64,000 nucleotides of DNA from Grammothele lineata (lineage: Eukaryota > Basidiomycota > Agaricomycetes > Polyporales > Polyporaceae). Below are positions 1 through 9,958 of the stretch, one piece after another (position 1 is the first letter of the stretch; each line of letters opens with the position of its first letter). The notes under the pieces were generated by a model. The model did no database searches, was not told the DNA's origin, and worked only from the letters and a program-made list of their open reading frames with translations. Where the stretch lies: the NCBI GenBank assembly GCA_002150815.3, contig NDFF03000011.1, forward strand, positions 62,001-126,000. The letters run 5' to 3'. The translations under genes were made by a program, and so were the position numbers.

Positions 1-232
1 GATCACGTGCCTGGTACAACATTGTCTGAGCGACGCGTCGCCGTGGTTCCTGGCTCTGAAGAAACGCACATCCTCGCACTCCATCCTTTTTCGTCTTGCA
101 CTTCGCGTATCCACTGACATAATTGCTCTCATGATGGGAGGGGCGCGTCCACGGCACAAAATACTCGCGGTGAGCGCGTTGTTCGCCAAACGACGCTCGT
201 GTAGCGGCGCCTGACGAGATGGTGACTAGGCT

Positions 233-3200
233 ATGTCCATATCATCTGACAGCAGCGATCCCGAAGACGTCATTGAGATAGATGAAGATGAAGACACAGA
301 GCAGACGGGCAAGAATCCTGACGACGGCGAAGACGAGTCGGGGGACGAGGACCCTACAATGATCTTGGTAACCTGATTGTTTTGCTCATCGAGGCAATTT
401 CATGACGATGAAACCGATACAGCGCACCATAGAGGACTTGTTCTCGAAGGATCTTAAGGACGTCAAAGCGTTCTCCTTCAGCCAGAGCTACCCTTCTGCT
501 CCCAACCCCGCACTGCTCATTGACGGTATGGGGACGGTCGGGCTGCCCCTGGACTCTAGAGCAGCAAAGGCAATCAAAGCGCGCGCGCAACAAGCAGCTC
601 CTGGCACGGCTGACGGTGCAGCGGTGAATAGGTGGGAGATCGATGCCAGCAAGGCACGTCGATCAGAGGCGGCATGCCCCGACTATATGCGCTTATAGAG
701 ACTGCTCTATACTAGGTTAAATGCCGAAATCCGGCTTGGAAAGAGTTCCTATCGCAAGCGGCACACGCTGCGTACGGCGCGCTGGGTGTCAACGTCAAAA
801 CCAGTAAGCCAGAATACCAGATTCACAAGCTGGTGCTGTGTGAAGGTGGCCCTCAGTATGTCCTGTGAATGGGTTCACCGTCTGGAGGGCGACTCGCTGA
901 CATAACGTCCGTGCAGTTCTTTGGTTTGCGAAACGTACGTTTCGGTCACTTGACAGCATTTATCTCCCACTAAGGAACGGGTGCTGCAGCCCGGAGAAGG
1001 CCAATGGCGCATTCGCAACATTCGTGGTTGTCCTCCCTTGTGCGTTCAAGGGCGGATCCTTCGAAATCAGCCACCGCGGGCTCAAATCAGCATATAAGCC
1101 CTCTCAGAACAGCCTCACCGCAACGACAGTCCTGGCATGGTACAACGACGCAGCGCACGAAGTACAAGCGGTTACCCAGGGCCGACTTCTCGCCTTCGTC
1201 CTCAGCCTGGTCCACACTACCAACGCTCCTCGCCCTGCCCTAGGCGTTCACACAGCCCTCTCCCGGAAACTCCAACGCGTTTTCTCTTCGTGGCAGCGTG
1301 CCGAGGGCAAGGCGGACGTTCCGCTCAAGATCATCTACTTACTCGCGCACCCGTACACCATTGAAGATCTCATTGGCGATCCTCTCAAAGGAAACGATGC
1401 CTATCTAGCCTCGCTAGTCGAGAGCGTCGGGAAGCCCTTAGGGATCCGGGTCGGGCTTGCGAACTTTGAGTGCTCAGTGAGCCGGGATTGGGAAACCGAG
1501 GACGAAGAGGAGGACAGATACGACATGCTGGAGCCGGAAACAGATGTCGTCATGGAGCGACTCGTGCATCTGAACGGGGAGCTCATTCAGCAAGAGTTCG
1601 AGTGGGACGAAAGTGAGACCATCCCAGAGGACCTCCATGACGAATTTTCCGAAGGCAAATACAGCTCTACTAAGCAACGCGTGAGTCATTGTATACCACT
1701 ACTACGAACAACTCAGCTGATAGAGTCATGTCTTAGGGGACTAGTTAGTTTGTCCGAACAAATTAAACGTCTACCGAGCCTAATCTTTCTGCGCAGTTGA
1801 ATACCACAGGAGAGTGCTCGTCATGTGGCCGCAGTGGGCTCATTTTGATCTCACCCATGGATCCGAAGCCTTCGCGTACGCGTGCAAGACGCTGGAGGGC
1901 TCCACAAGTTCTGAACCGACGGAGGACGAGGCAGAGCTCACCCAAATCGTACTTACACGCGCGACAGCAGCTGATAGTAAGGAAGTGGTGAAGAGCGTTT
2001 GTCACGTTGCAGTCACGTGGAAAGACTCGTCGCTATGGTTCAAGGCCGTGGAGTCCTGCGACCTTGAACGGTCCATTGCCACTCTGGGAAAGTCGAATAT
2101 CTGTCGAGCCATGGAAACGTTTGGCCAGCAAGAGATCCTTCCGTGGTACGAGGCGCATTTCAGGGGTACGCGATCGCCGACACTCACCGAGCTCGTCTGT
2201 CGGTATCCCCATACAGCTTAGAACGCAGCCTCGACAATGACCCATCAAACTCCCGGGTGCTTCTATTCCTGGACGACTTCGAGGAATGGTGTACGACAAG
2301 ACCAGGGGAGGCCCTTGCAGCAATGCAACCATGGATTGCGCAACAAAGGTCCAAGCGACTCAACGCACTGAAGAAGTTAGGGATGGATGAACACCTCGTG
2401 CTCACTACCGTAGGAGTCAAACATGGGGGCATCCAGTTTCTCCAACGCAGGTGAGATAGCTTTCATACGACAGATCCTGCGTACATTTCTGAGGCTGACA
2501 ACTTCACGGCAGCTTATTCCCTCAAATTTGCGCCCTCGCTGGCAGCACTATCTTGCTGGACTACGCCCTCTATCTTAGTTCTGCAGAAACAATCGCAGAG
2601 AACGAGCGTGGTCAACTGGCCAAGGACATCTTCACCGCTGCTCTAAACAAAGCCAAATTTTACGCTGTAGCTACTCCCCCCAAGCCTGCATTGGGATACT
2701 ACTATTATCAGCAACCTGCGGCGGAGCCAGAGCAACTGAAGAAAGTGAAGACCTTCGTTCAGGCTTTGCTTGATCTCGCCTGTCTCGACTTGTTCCCGAC
2801 GGTCGTGTCTAGGCTACTCCAATTCAAATCATTGGCGAACGATGCTGTGAAGCGCCGGGTTAAGGAAGTTCTCTTTCCTCTGCTGGATTTCGTACTCGAT
2901 ATCTTGAAAGCCAACGAGCAGGCTCGGCCCCCTGGTTTGCAAGAACTCGCTCAGAAGTCTGTCTCATACTATTTGTCCTCTCTCAAAGCTTGCCCGAATC
3001 TCTTCGAGGAGGGGGATCTCCTGCGTATAATCAGAGCGATGTACGCGGGCGATCTTCGTAAACAGATCATTTCCACGTGAGTGGTATCCTGGGTTCACAG
3101 ACACAACAAGGCTGATGAAAGTCGGTATAGTACGATTCCCCAGCTCGAAGCACTACAACTGTCCGACACACAAGTGCGTTGGCTGATTGACGGAATCCGC

Positions 3201-4151
3201 GCACAGCGGAAATACATCGACCCTAGTCAGACAGCTACCAGGCCGGTAATTCTGCGTCTACTCCAGCGATGGGCGAGAAAGGTCGACCTCACAATTCACT
3301 TCGATCCCACGCGCTATCAAAATGCGGTTTTGCCAGCCATTCACGCTTTCGAGTACTGTTTGTCTCTCGACCTTCCCGACAGCTGTTCCGATATCACTCA
3401 ACGGCTGGTCCAGCCCTCCAACGTCACGGCAAGCTACGTTACCTCCCAGCTTATGCCGCTTGTTCCCCACCTTCGCGCATTTCTCGTCAAGAACAAAATA
3501 CCGCTGACTTCGCCGATCTTTTCACCCATATTCCGAGAAACGGCACTGTACTTTGTGCAGCAAGTACTTGGACCTCGTTCTCCAGATTCTGCGGACAGGC
3601 TGAGCGGCCATCTGCAGGTTATCTCGCGCTGGACGTGCCAGTGCAATACTTGTAAGGGAGTGCGGCTGTTCTTGACAGATGATCCCACGGAGCTGGGACA
3701 ATGGTCTCGGGTTGGTGCGCCAATGGTCAAACATATCGAGAACGAGTTTAAACGTCATATACGAGCAACAGCTACGTGGTACAAAATTGATTCCAAACCG
3801 CAAGGGTTCCAGGCACGTGTTTTTGTATGCGAAGTTATTCAATTTACGAGTACTGATGATTTATCCCCTCAGGTGAAGAAAGCACAGCAGATTGTTGAAC
3901 CAGTGAAGTGGCGCTGCATGCAGCAAAGGGGATACAACCTTCTTGACCAAATCAGCGCCGAACCAGGCGAGCTTGCAGAGATCTTGGGACGAAAACGCGA
4001 GTATATCATCGCCGTTCTTGAGGGACGTCAGCCCACGCCGCTAGGACAAGAAAGGTCTACGAACAAGTCAAATCACAGTACGAAGGACGCGTCAAGCTCG
4101 AATCGGCGGGTGGCGCCGCAGCTCCCTCCCGCCAAACGAAGGAGAGTCTAG
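233..4151 (+). CDS. Large basidiomycete 2OG-Fe(II)-oxygenase-like protein, probably catalytically altered
   Basis: The gene has about nine exons. I start it at the ATG at 233 because the next codons give the acidic SSDSS..EIDEDED opening typical of this family. Exons around 411–653 (PNPALLIDGMGTVGLPL) and 716–850 (NPAWKEF..LGVN..SKPEYQIHKLVLCEGG) lead into 995–1690, which holds EKANGAFATFVVVLP, the region with the distal His (AHEV) and VHTTNAPRPALGVH. Later exons (1798–2220, 2221–2450, about 2515–3079, 3117–3813, 3874–4151) are helical and end in a basic KRRRV tail. Family knowledge says the N-terminal half is a prolyl-hydroxylase-like 2OG fold; the rest has no known role. The metal-binding HxD expected just before EKANG is not encoded in any frame between 840 and 995, so this may be a pseudo-enzyme. 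Several splice sites are uncertain (a GC donor at 654; exon joins near 850–980, 1690 and 2200). Confidence 0.7.
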
Positions 4152-5386
4152 CATAAACCAGCTGAGAAGGCTCTTGAGACTCCTTGCACCCCACGATCGA
4201 CTCGTGATATCTAATGCCAGACCAGACGACGATGTATGGGAAGGTGTCACTCACCATAATACCTTAGCTAATCAACGAGATTACCATTGCTAGATTTTGC
4301 CCTGTGGAGTCTGCTTGAGTCGCTGCGCAACAGCTCGGTGACTATATGACTTGTCTTGAACACCTAGGCGAGCAGGTCTGAGATGAAGATATTATGTGAC
4401 CATCGTACGCGCACGGAGTGTCAAAAGTGCTCTGGTATTATCGTTTGCGGGCGCTGTACTGAAGCGAGGAACAAGTGTAAGAGTAGAAGCCAGTCTATAG
4501 CAGCGCCGGAAGCGGAGTTGAAAACGAAAACGTCAGTACTGTGTGTGAAGAGGTCGGAGCTCGAGAAGTCTGCACGCTGGCTCGAAGCACGAAGGCAGGG
4601 GCTAGAACTTCTCGAGCATATGAGCAGCGATTCCCGCATATGTGCGCGGAGATCCTGGAGCCTGACTGGTACTAGGAACCTGACGAAGTTCGCACGCTCA
4701 ACGAAAGAGCTGAAGGCGCCGCCTCCCCCTGGGCCGAGGAAGATGAATGTGGCTGGACCCTCCCTGGCAGCTCGCGGCCTAGGTTCAGGGTCGGACAAAA
4801 GCTCAAAGTCAAGCGATCGGCGCTCGGCGCTCACACTGCTGAAGTCAAGCGGGCAGCAGGGTCTCCCCCTCGTCATGTTAAGAGAGAGCCTGCACAGCTA
4901 AGGGGGACTCTCGCTCTCGGAGGACCGTCGGCCGAAGAAAACCATCGGCCAACGGCGAAGCGCAGGAAGACAACGTACGACGGAGCGAACGTAATCGATC
5001 TAACTAGCGACTAACGAACAACCTGCCAAAGTCGCGCGGGGGGGAGCTGCCGGAGGTTACGACTAGTTGCGCAGCGTCCGCTGCCCCTTCAGGCTATTGC
5101 TCGCGTACTACATTTCCAAGTCATAGACCTCGTCCATTACGCTGGAGACAAGCGACAAATATCATCATCCAGAACCCATCTCTTGATACGTCAGCTGGGT
5201 CCTACTTGCACCTGTGTCATCCAGCGTTAGCGTTCAGACAAACTACTGGCCTGCGGAATATCAATAGACTATTGTACAACTGAATACATCCTAATCTTGA
5301 CCATAATGTACAATCCCGTAGAAGCAGTCCAGGTTCCGGAGCGCGCGGACCTACGCGTCTGGTATGTTTTGCGATTTGTAGGTCAT
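4152..5386. other. Convergent intergenic stretch with one weak open frame
   Basis: This lies between the ends of the oxygenase-like gene (plus) and the HSP20 gene (minus). Apart from the zinc-ligand-like frame at 4383–4901, I see no conserved coding sequence, RNA gene or repeat. Confidence 0.5.
4383..4901 (+). pseudogene. Possible remnant of a basidiomycete Cys-rich zinc-binding protein
   Basis: This open frame of 172 codons contains CQKC followed by CGRCTEARNKC near residues 14–32. It then has a charged stretch (EKSARWLEARRQGLELLEHM) and a Ser/Lys-rich tail. Small Cys-rich modules with a C-x2-C-x2-ARNKC ending followed by a helical, disordered tail occur in many agaricomycete proteins, often in repetitive families. 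The ligand spacing here looks incomplete, the upstream context gives no clear promoter or start, and the tail has no recognisable domain. It may be a decayed copy or a chance frame. Confidence 0.2.
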
Positions 5387-6028
5387 TCACTCGATATTGA
5401 CCGTTACGCTGCCCCTGTCGTGCACCTTGGGGATGGTGACAGTGAGGACGCCGTCGGCGAGCTTGGCGGACACGTTGTTGGCATCAACCGCCTGCGGGAG
5501 GAAAATAGTGCGGGTGAAGCGCGACGACCCGCTGAAGAAGCGTTCAGTCGAAAGTGCTGTGTTCTGCTGTTCGGGCTTGGTCACTAGAAGGTCCGTGTTA
5601 GTATCTCGTCTTATCTCCGTCAAAGACGAGCTATAGAACTCACCTGACGTCGAGTCCGACGACGCCTCAGTAGTGGCTGACGCGCCATCGGCGGCCTGGG
5701 CCTGTGGCTGGGACTGCTCTGGGACGCGTGCGTACACTTCGCCCTCGATAGTGAGGGAGCGACCGCCGTCACCGACCCGGACCTGCACATTCTCCTTCTT
5801 TACACCAGGTAGGTCCGCCTCGACGACGTAAGAGTCGCCCTGCTCGTGAACATCAAGGGCAGGTCGTGCTGTCGCGCTTGGGGCAGCAAGGAAGAGGTCG
5901 TCGAAGAGAGTACGATGGGGGAAATCGCGGAAGGCACCGGGGAACGCAGAGGGCGTACGCCCGAAAGGGTCCTCGAGCATGCGGAAAAGGGGGCGAAGCT
6001 CGCGGAAGAACTGGCGGGTGAGAGACAT
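5387..6028 (-). CDS. Small heat-shock protein, HSP20/alpha-crystallin family
   Basis: This is an ATP-independent chaperone that binds unfolding proteins as oligomers in the cytosol. The N-terminal arm (MSLTRQFFRELRPLFRMLEDPF) is followed by an alpha-crystallin domain that starts at PALDVHEQGDSYVVEADLPGVKKENVQV and ends at ANNVSAKLADGVLTVTIPKV, with the family's A-x-x-x-G-V-L motif. A Gln/Ala/Ser-rich insert sits mid-domain. The frame is open throughout, but 5584–5643 is a clear 60-base intron (GTGAGT donor, CTAAC branch, CTAG end). Splicing it out removes 20 residues and gives about 193 aa, joining ..DSTS to VTKPEQQN. The promoter holds a TATA box and a heat-shock-element-like array. Confidence 0.93.
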   Translation of the reverse strand: MSLTRQFFRELRPLFRMLEDPFGRTPSAFPGAFRDFPHRTLFDDLFLAAPSATARPALDVHEQGDSYVVEADLPGVKKENVQVRVGDGGRSLTIEGEVYARVPEQSQPQAQAADGASATTEASSDSTSGEFYSSSLTEIRRDTNTDLLVTKPEQQNTALSTERFFSGSSRFTRTIFLPQAVDANNVSAKLADGVLTVTIPKVHDRGSVTVNIE

Positions 6029-6119
6029 ACTTGTTTTCGTGGAAGACGAGAGGCTCGTTGCGGTAATGGGCGGTGATTAGTTGTTTGAAGATACAACCAG
6101 CGTTGCCCTTGCTAGTCGG

Positions 6120-6127
6120 TTTATATA
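6120..6127 (-). promoter_or_regulatory. TATA box of the HSP20 gene
   Basis: Read on the minus strand, GTATATAA lies about 92 bases upstream of the HSP20 start codon at 6028, a normal distance for a fungal TATA box with a short 5' leader. Confidence 0.5.
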
Positions 6128-6144
6128 CATTCTGCAACAGGTGC

Positions 6145-6162
6145 TCTGCGAAAGCTCTGGAA
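6145..6162 (-). promoter_or_regulatory. Heat-shock-element-like array upstream of HSP20
   Basis: On the minus strand this reads TTCcaGAGctTTCgcAGA. That is four alternating TTC/GAA-type units with the exact 5-base period bound by HSF1. Units one and three are perfect and the other two differ at the edges. It lies just upstream of the TATA box, which fits stress induction of the HSP20 gene. Confidence 0.5.
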
Positions 6163-6665
6163 GGGCCAAGGGAGCACGGGAGCCTTCGGGGCAGATTTTC
6201 GCGCGCACAGCGCCGAGACTGGAGGAGCGAAACACCGTCGAGGGAAATCGGAATGTCGCAGGATATGTCATGGATGATCTGGACAGATCCAGGCGCCAGA
6301 CGTCGATCACGCTAGAAACCAGTCGAAGCGCTCGGCGTCAAGTAGACGCCTTCCACGTGGCTCCCCAACGCCCACCAAAATGGAAAGCGACCAACGTTGT
6401 CTTCAAGTTCCCACTCCGACGGCGTAAGTTCCCTTCAGCTTCTCGGCCTCGAGGCCGGCGATATCCCGGATTCCTGCCCTCATATGCGAGGCAATCGTGA
6501 GGCATCCACGGAAGAGGACCATGGGGAATCAGCATACCATTAGAATATATAGAGTACACATACAATACACTGATGATGACGACCGCAAGTAGGACGGTCG
6601 TCCTATAAATGTCCCCATCGAGAGCATAGCAAGCGATAACAACCGATAGAAGCATAGAGCACCGT

Positions 6666-8143
6666 TCACGCCGACCCAGGCCATTCGACGACCCACATCG
6701 CATGTACCATGTGTTCCTGATCATCGTCGTCCTCGAATTTGAGCTTGTACGTAGGTGGCTGCTTTGCCGCGGGACCCTAAGAAAAAGACGGTCAGATGAT
6801 GGAGGACGGCGGAAATAATAAGCATGCTTACACGAGTGTTCAGATCTCGAGGACTTGCAATGACCTCTGCCCTATAGAAGCAGGAGGTATCTGGATACAG
6901 CGCCATAACCGTTGACCCAACGGTAAATTCAGGATATGCATTCAAATGGGCAGGGCTGTCAGGGGGTGCATTGGGGTCCGGTAGGGGTATGATGGCACGC
7001 AGCGTCGTATTGTAACGGCTGTGAGGGGGAACAATTCAGTCTGGAAACTCGGCTGAAAAAGCCAAGCATATAACTGACGCTCCCGGTGCACCGTCCTCCT
7101 GTGGCTCAGGATCCTGGACCTCGTATCTACCAAACATGATAAGGTGAGGCATCCTATCAACGAAGATCCCGGCATGCGAGAGAGTAGTGCTTACCGGTTT
7201 TTATCCTGGTTGATGCACTTGGTGACGACGGCGAGGATCCATTCCTCGTCCTTGCCGCTTCCGCCCGCGTCCTGACCTTTGCTCGTGTTTGTCGGTGGGT
7301 GAAACGCGACCTTGCGGCCTTCCTGGAGCGGTAGCTGAGGACCAAGCGCGTCACGCCGCGCCTTCGGATCGCGCGAAAAGCTACCCCGCTCCTGCGGCGG
7401 GCCGGCTGATCCCCGAGGGGGCACGGTGATCGACATCGACCGCGTCGGCGTGCCCACTTGAGCGGGCGGAGCTGCAGGCGCGACTGAGGGGCGCGTCTGG
7501 CGCTTCTCGACTGCGGGAGCTGGTTGGGTAAGTGGTCAGTAACCGATGCATGAGCCACACGACGGCGTCGGAAGAGAGAACGAACCTGGTGGGGTTTTCT
7601 CAGGCGCGGTTCGTAGGGCGAGCAGGATGCTCAACCGCTCCAGCACCTCGTCGATGATCCTGTATGTGGCTCATGTCAGCCTGAACACCGTGACGGGATG
7701 AAGGGATGAAGGGAAATTCCGATACGCACTTCACATCGTTTTCGGCGTTCATCTTAACCTCATTGAGGCCCGAGGAGAGCTTCTTGTAGATACTCTTCAC
7801 GCCGTCAATGCCCTCGGTTGGGAGCGCATCATCAGATGGCCACTGGGAGAGCAGGCGGTGCACACGCCCAAGCGGGTCCTCGCGATCCTGCTCGCCATGC
7901 AGAGCCGCAAGATCCCTGAGCAATTTCGAGGCCTGCGTCCAATATTCGACCTCTGCAAGCCCCGGTGGTTGAGCGGGATGACCGGAAATGCGTAGAGATA
8001 AGTATGCATCAGTATCGGGTACACAAGGAGGAGCGAAGTATCATAAACGTATCTCCGCCCGGCGAGTCCCGGGCGGAGAAAACACATAAATACTGACCTT
8101 CTGAGGCCGGAGGTCGCTTGGAAACGCCGCGTCTGTTGGCCAT
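6666..8143 (-). CDS. SGF29: SAGA-complex subunit SGF29 (tandem Tudor H3K4me reader)
   Basis: The protein docks the SAGA histone acetyltransferase on H3K4-methylated nucleosomes in the nucleus. I read seven exons on the minus strand: 8143–8098, 7952–7740, 7659–7586, 7519–7195, 7126–7079, 7018–6832 and 6776–6666, all with GT–AG introns. They encode MANRRGVSKRPPASE, a helical N-terminal part (KLLRDLAALHGEQDRED, IYKKLSSGLNEVKMNAEND, IIDEVLERLSILLALR) and then the Tudor pair. Tudor 1 includes GRKVAFHP..DEEWILAVV..YEVQDPEP and Tudor 2 includes GSTVMALYPDTSCFYRAEVIASP. The end, LKFEDDDDQEHMVHAMWVVEWPGSA, fits the family. The start is set by the conserved MANRRG..E-EVEYWTQASKLL order. The total is about 330 aa, normal for fungal SGF29. 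Confidence 0.92.
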
Positions 8144-8676
8144 GTCCGCTGGCGACTGGGGGACGTTCGGGGCGGAGGAGGCGGCAGGCGGGGGAGCGAG
8201 CGCGGCCTGGTTTGAGGGAGCGGCTGAGGCAGGGCGGGAGCGTGCTCTGGGAGCCGCGTCCGTGTGCTTGAGGGTGTTTGGTGACCGAAGGGAGCTTGAC
8301 CTCGCGTCCATCCGACACGCCGGCTCCGCGACAAACACAAAGTCCGCGAACCGCGCCGCACGACTCGCTCGATCGAGATTCCCTCGGGGTAAGCGCGCAC
8401 ACGTGATCTTGGCGATCTACCCACAGGCGCTTGGCATTAATGTTGTGAAGTCCCGGGGCGCTTGAAGGCCGTCGAGTGCTCCCTGGATGTCCGAGATTCA
8501 GGCAGATGTATATCTCTATATTACATACAGTATAGAAAGGAAAACAGAGAAGGAGTGCAGGAACGAGGAAGTAGAGCTATCGCCGCGACTATGTGCAAGT
8601 TCTCAACACAAACTGACATATACAGTACTCATTTGTTCAGTGATGACGGTCTCATCGCCCGCCTTCCGAATCCCCT
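8144..8676. other. Intergenic between SGF29 and translin
   Basis: This holds the SGF29 promoter and the 3' end of translin, both on the minus strand. I see no further gene. Confidence 0.5.
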
Positions 8677-9688
8677 TCAGGTCGTGTTTGTAGCGGAGGG
8701 TGCTAGCTTTCGGAGGGACACGTCGTAGACAACTTCACGAGCGCAGATATTAGCTAGAGACTTTTAACGGAGTTTAGCGAACAAGGTGCACCCTCCTCAA
8801 TTTTCTTGATGTCATACTTCAAACTGTCGTATCGCCGTCGGAGCGTGTCGTTCTTCAAGTTCAACTGTCATCAGGGTTCAGAATTTCTAGTTTGTCTAAC
8901 ATAATCATGTCGTACGGACCATCGCAAACCCAGCGAACAAGTCCTTGACAAACAGGGAGATTCGAATTGGCTGCTCGAAGTCTCCGAGTGTCACGGAGTT
9001 CACGGCCAATCGCGACTAGGATGTCCCAGTAAGTGAACTAGCACAAATCACTGAACATTCGCAGGAAACTTACTAGCTCATTCACCAGGGTGATCACCCC
9101 GTGCAGGTAGTCTTCGACAGGAAGAGCAAGCCTACCTCGCCATTCAGGCTTAACTAAAAGTATGTGAGTACGAAGACAGATGAGGGTTGTGCGGAGACGC
9201 CTCACTTCCGAGACTGTCGGAGACAGCAGGTAGTGTCATGAGGCCACCGGACGTGAGGTATTCAACCAGGGTAGCTGAGAAAACTGCGTTCCTGAGTGAG
9301 TTTTGCCACATCTCCTTCCATCGCCAGAATTGGTTGGGAGGGATGATTTCGGCCAGTGCTGCGGTAGTCTCGCGGCAGCTCTCTAGCGGAGGGCGAGCAG
9401 AGTCAAGGAGAGCAGGTACTATAGACGTCATAAGCGTAGCAGAGCAGATCAGATGAGTCTGCGTACATTTTTCAGGGCGAGTCGCATGTATCCTGTTGAG
9501 GATACCGAGTAGTGTCCTTGTCTTCTTGTCAAACTCGGTCACTTGCTCCTTGATTTTCTGGGTGAACAATCGAAGCCGGCGTGTTCGCCGTTGCTCATAA
9601 ACCTTTGCGCAAGCAGAAGATGTACTTCTCTGGTTGCGACGTCCTCATCCAAGATACTGTTGATTTTCTCCACGTTTTCCGGGTCCAT
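8677..9688 (-). CDS. Translin (single-stranded nucleic-acid-binding protein, C3PO subunit)
   Basis: Translin forms octameric rings that bind single-stranded RNA/DNA and, with TRAX, make the C3PO ribonuclease. The spliced minus-strand product starts MDPENVEKINSILDEDVATRE, then KIKEQVTEFDKKTRTLLGILNRIHATRPE, RPPLESCRETTAALAEIIPPNQFWRWKEMWQNSLRNAVFSATLVEYL, IKPEWRGRLALPVEDYLHGVITLVNEL, SRLAVNSVTLGDFEQPIRISLFVKDLFAGFAM, and LNLKNDTLRRRYDSLKYDIKKIEEVVYDVSLRKL. These match translin end to end. I prefer the Met at 9688 to an upstream in-frame one at 9757 because family members begin close to this residue. Seven or so short exons are separated by introns of about 48–75 bases. It is divergent from SEN1, with 270 bases between the start codons. 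Confidence 0.93.
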
Positions 9689-9958
9689 GACGAGAATGAC
9701 GCTGGTGGTGGTGGATCGCGGACGCGTCTGGTAGGCCGGGCGCTCGTGCAGCGACATATAGATGCCCTGAGCATAAACAATGGCAAATAACGCGTTGACG
9801 CGTCCGCCACCGAATCAAGTGCGCACCTGAGACGCCGGCTCCTCTTCGTCCTCTTCCTAGCGTGCCCCTCCACCGGTCCCACTTTGCTTTCTACCAGTCT
9901 CGTCTCTCTGGATAACTAGACTAAGACTGGCCTCACTACAAATATATTGGGACTGCCC

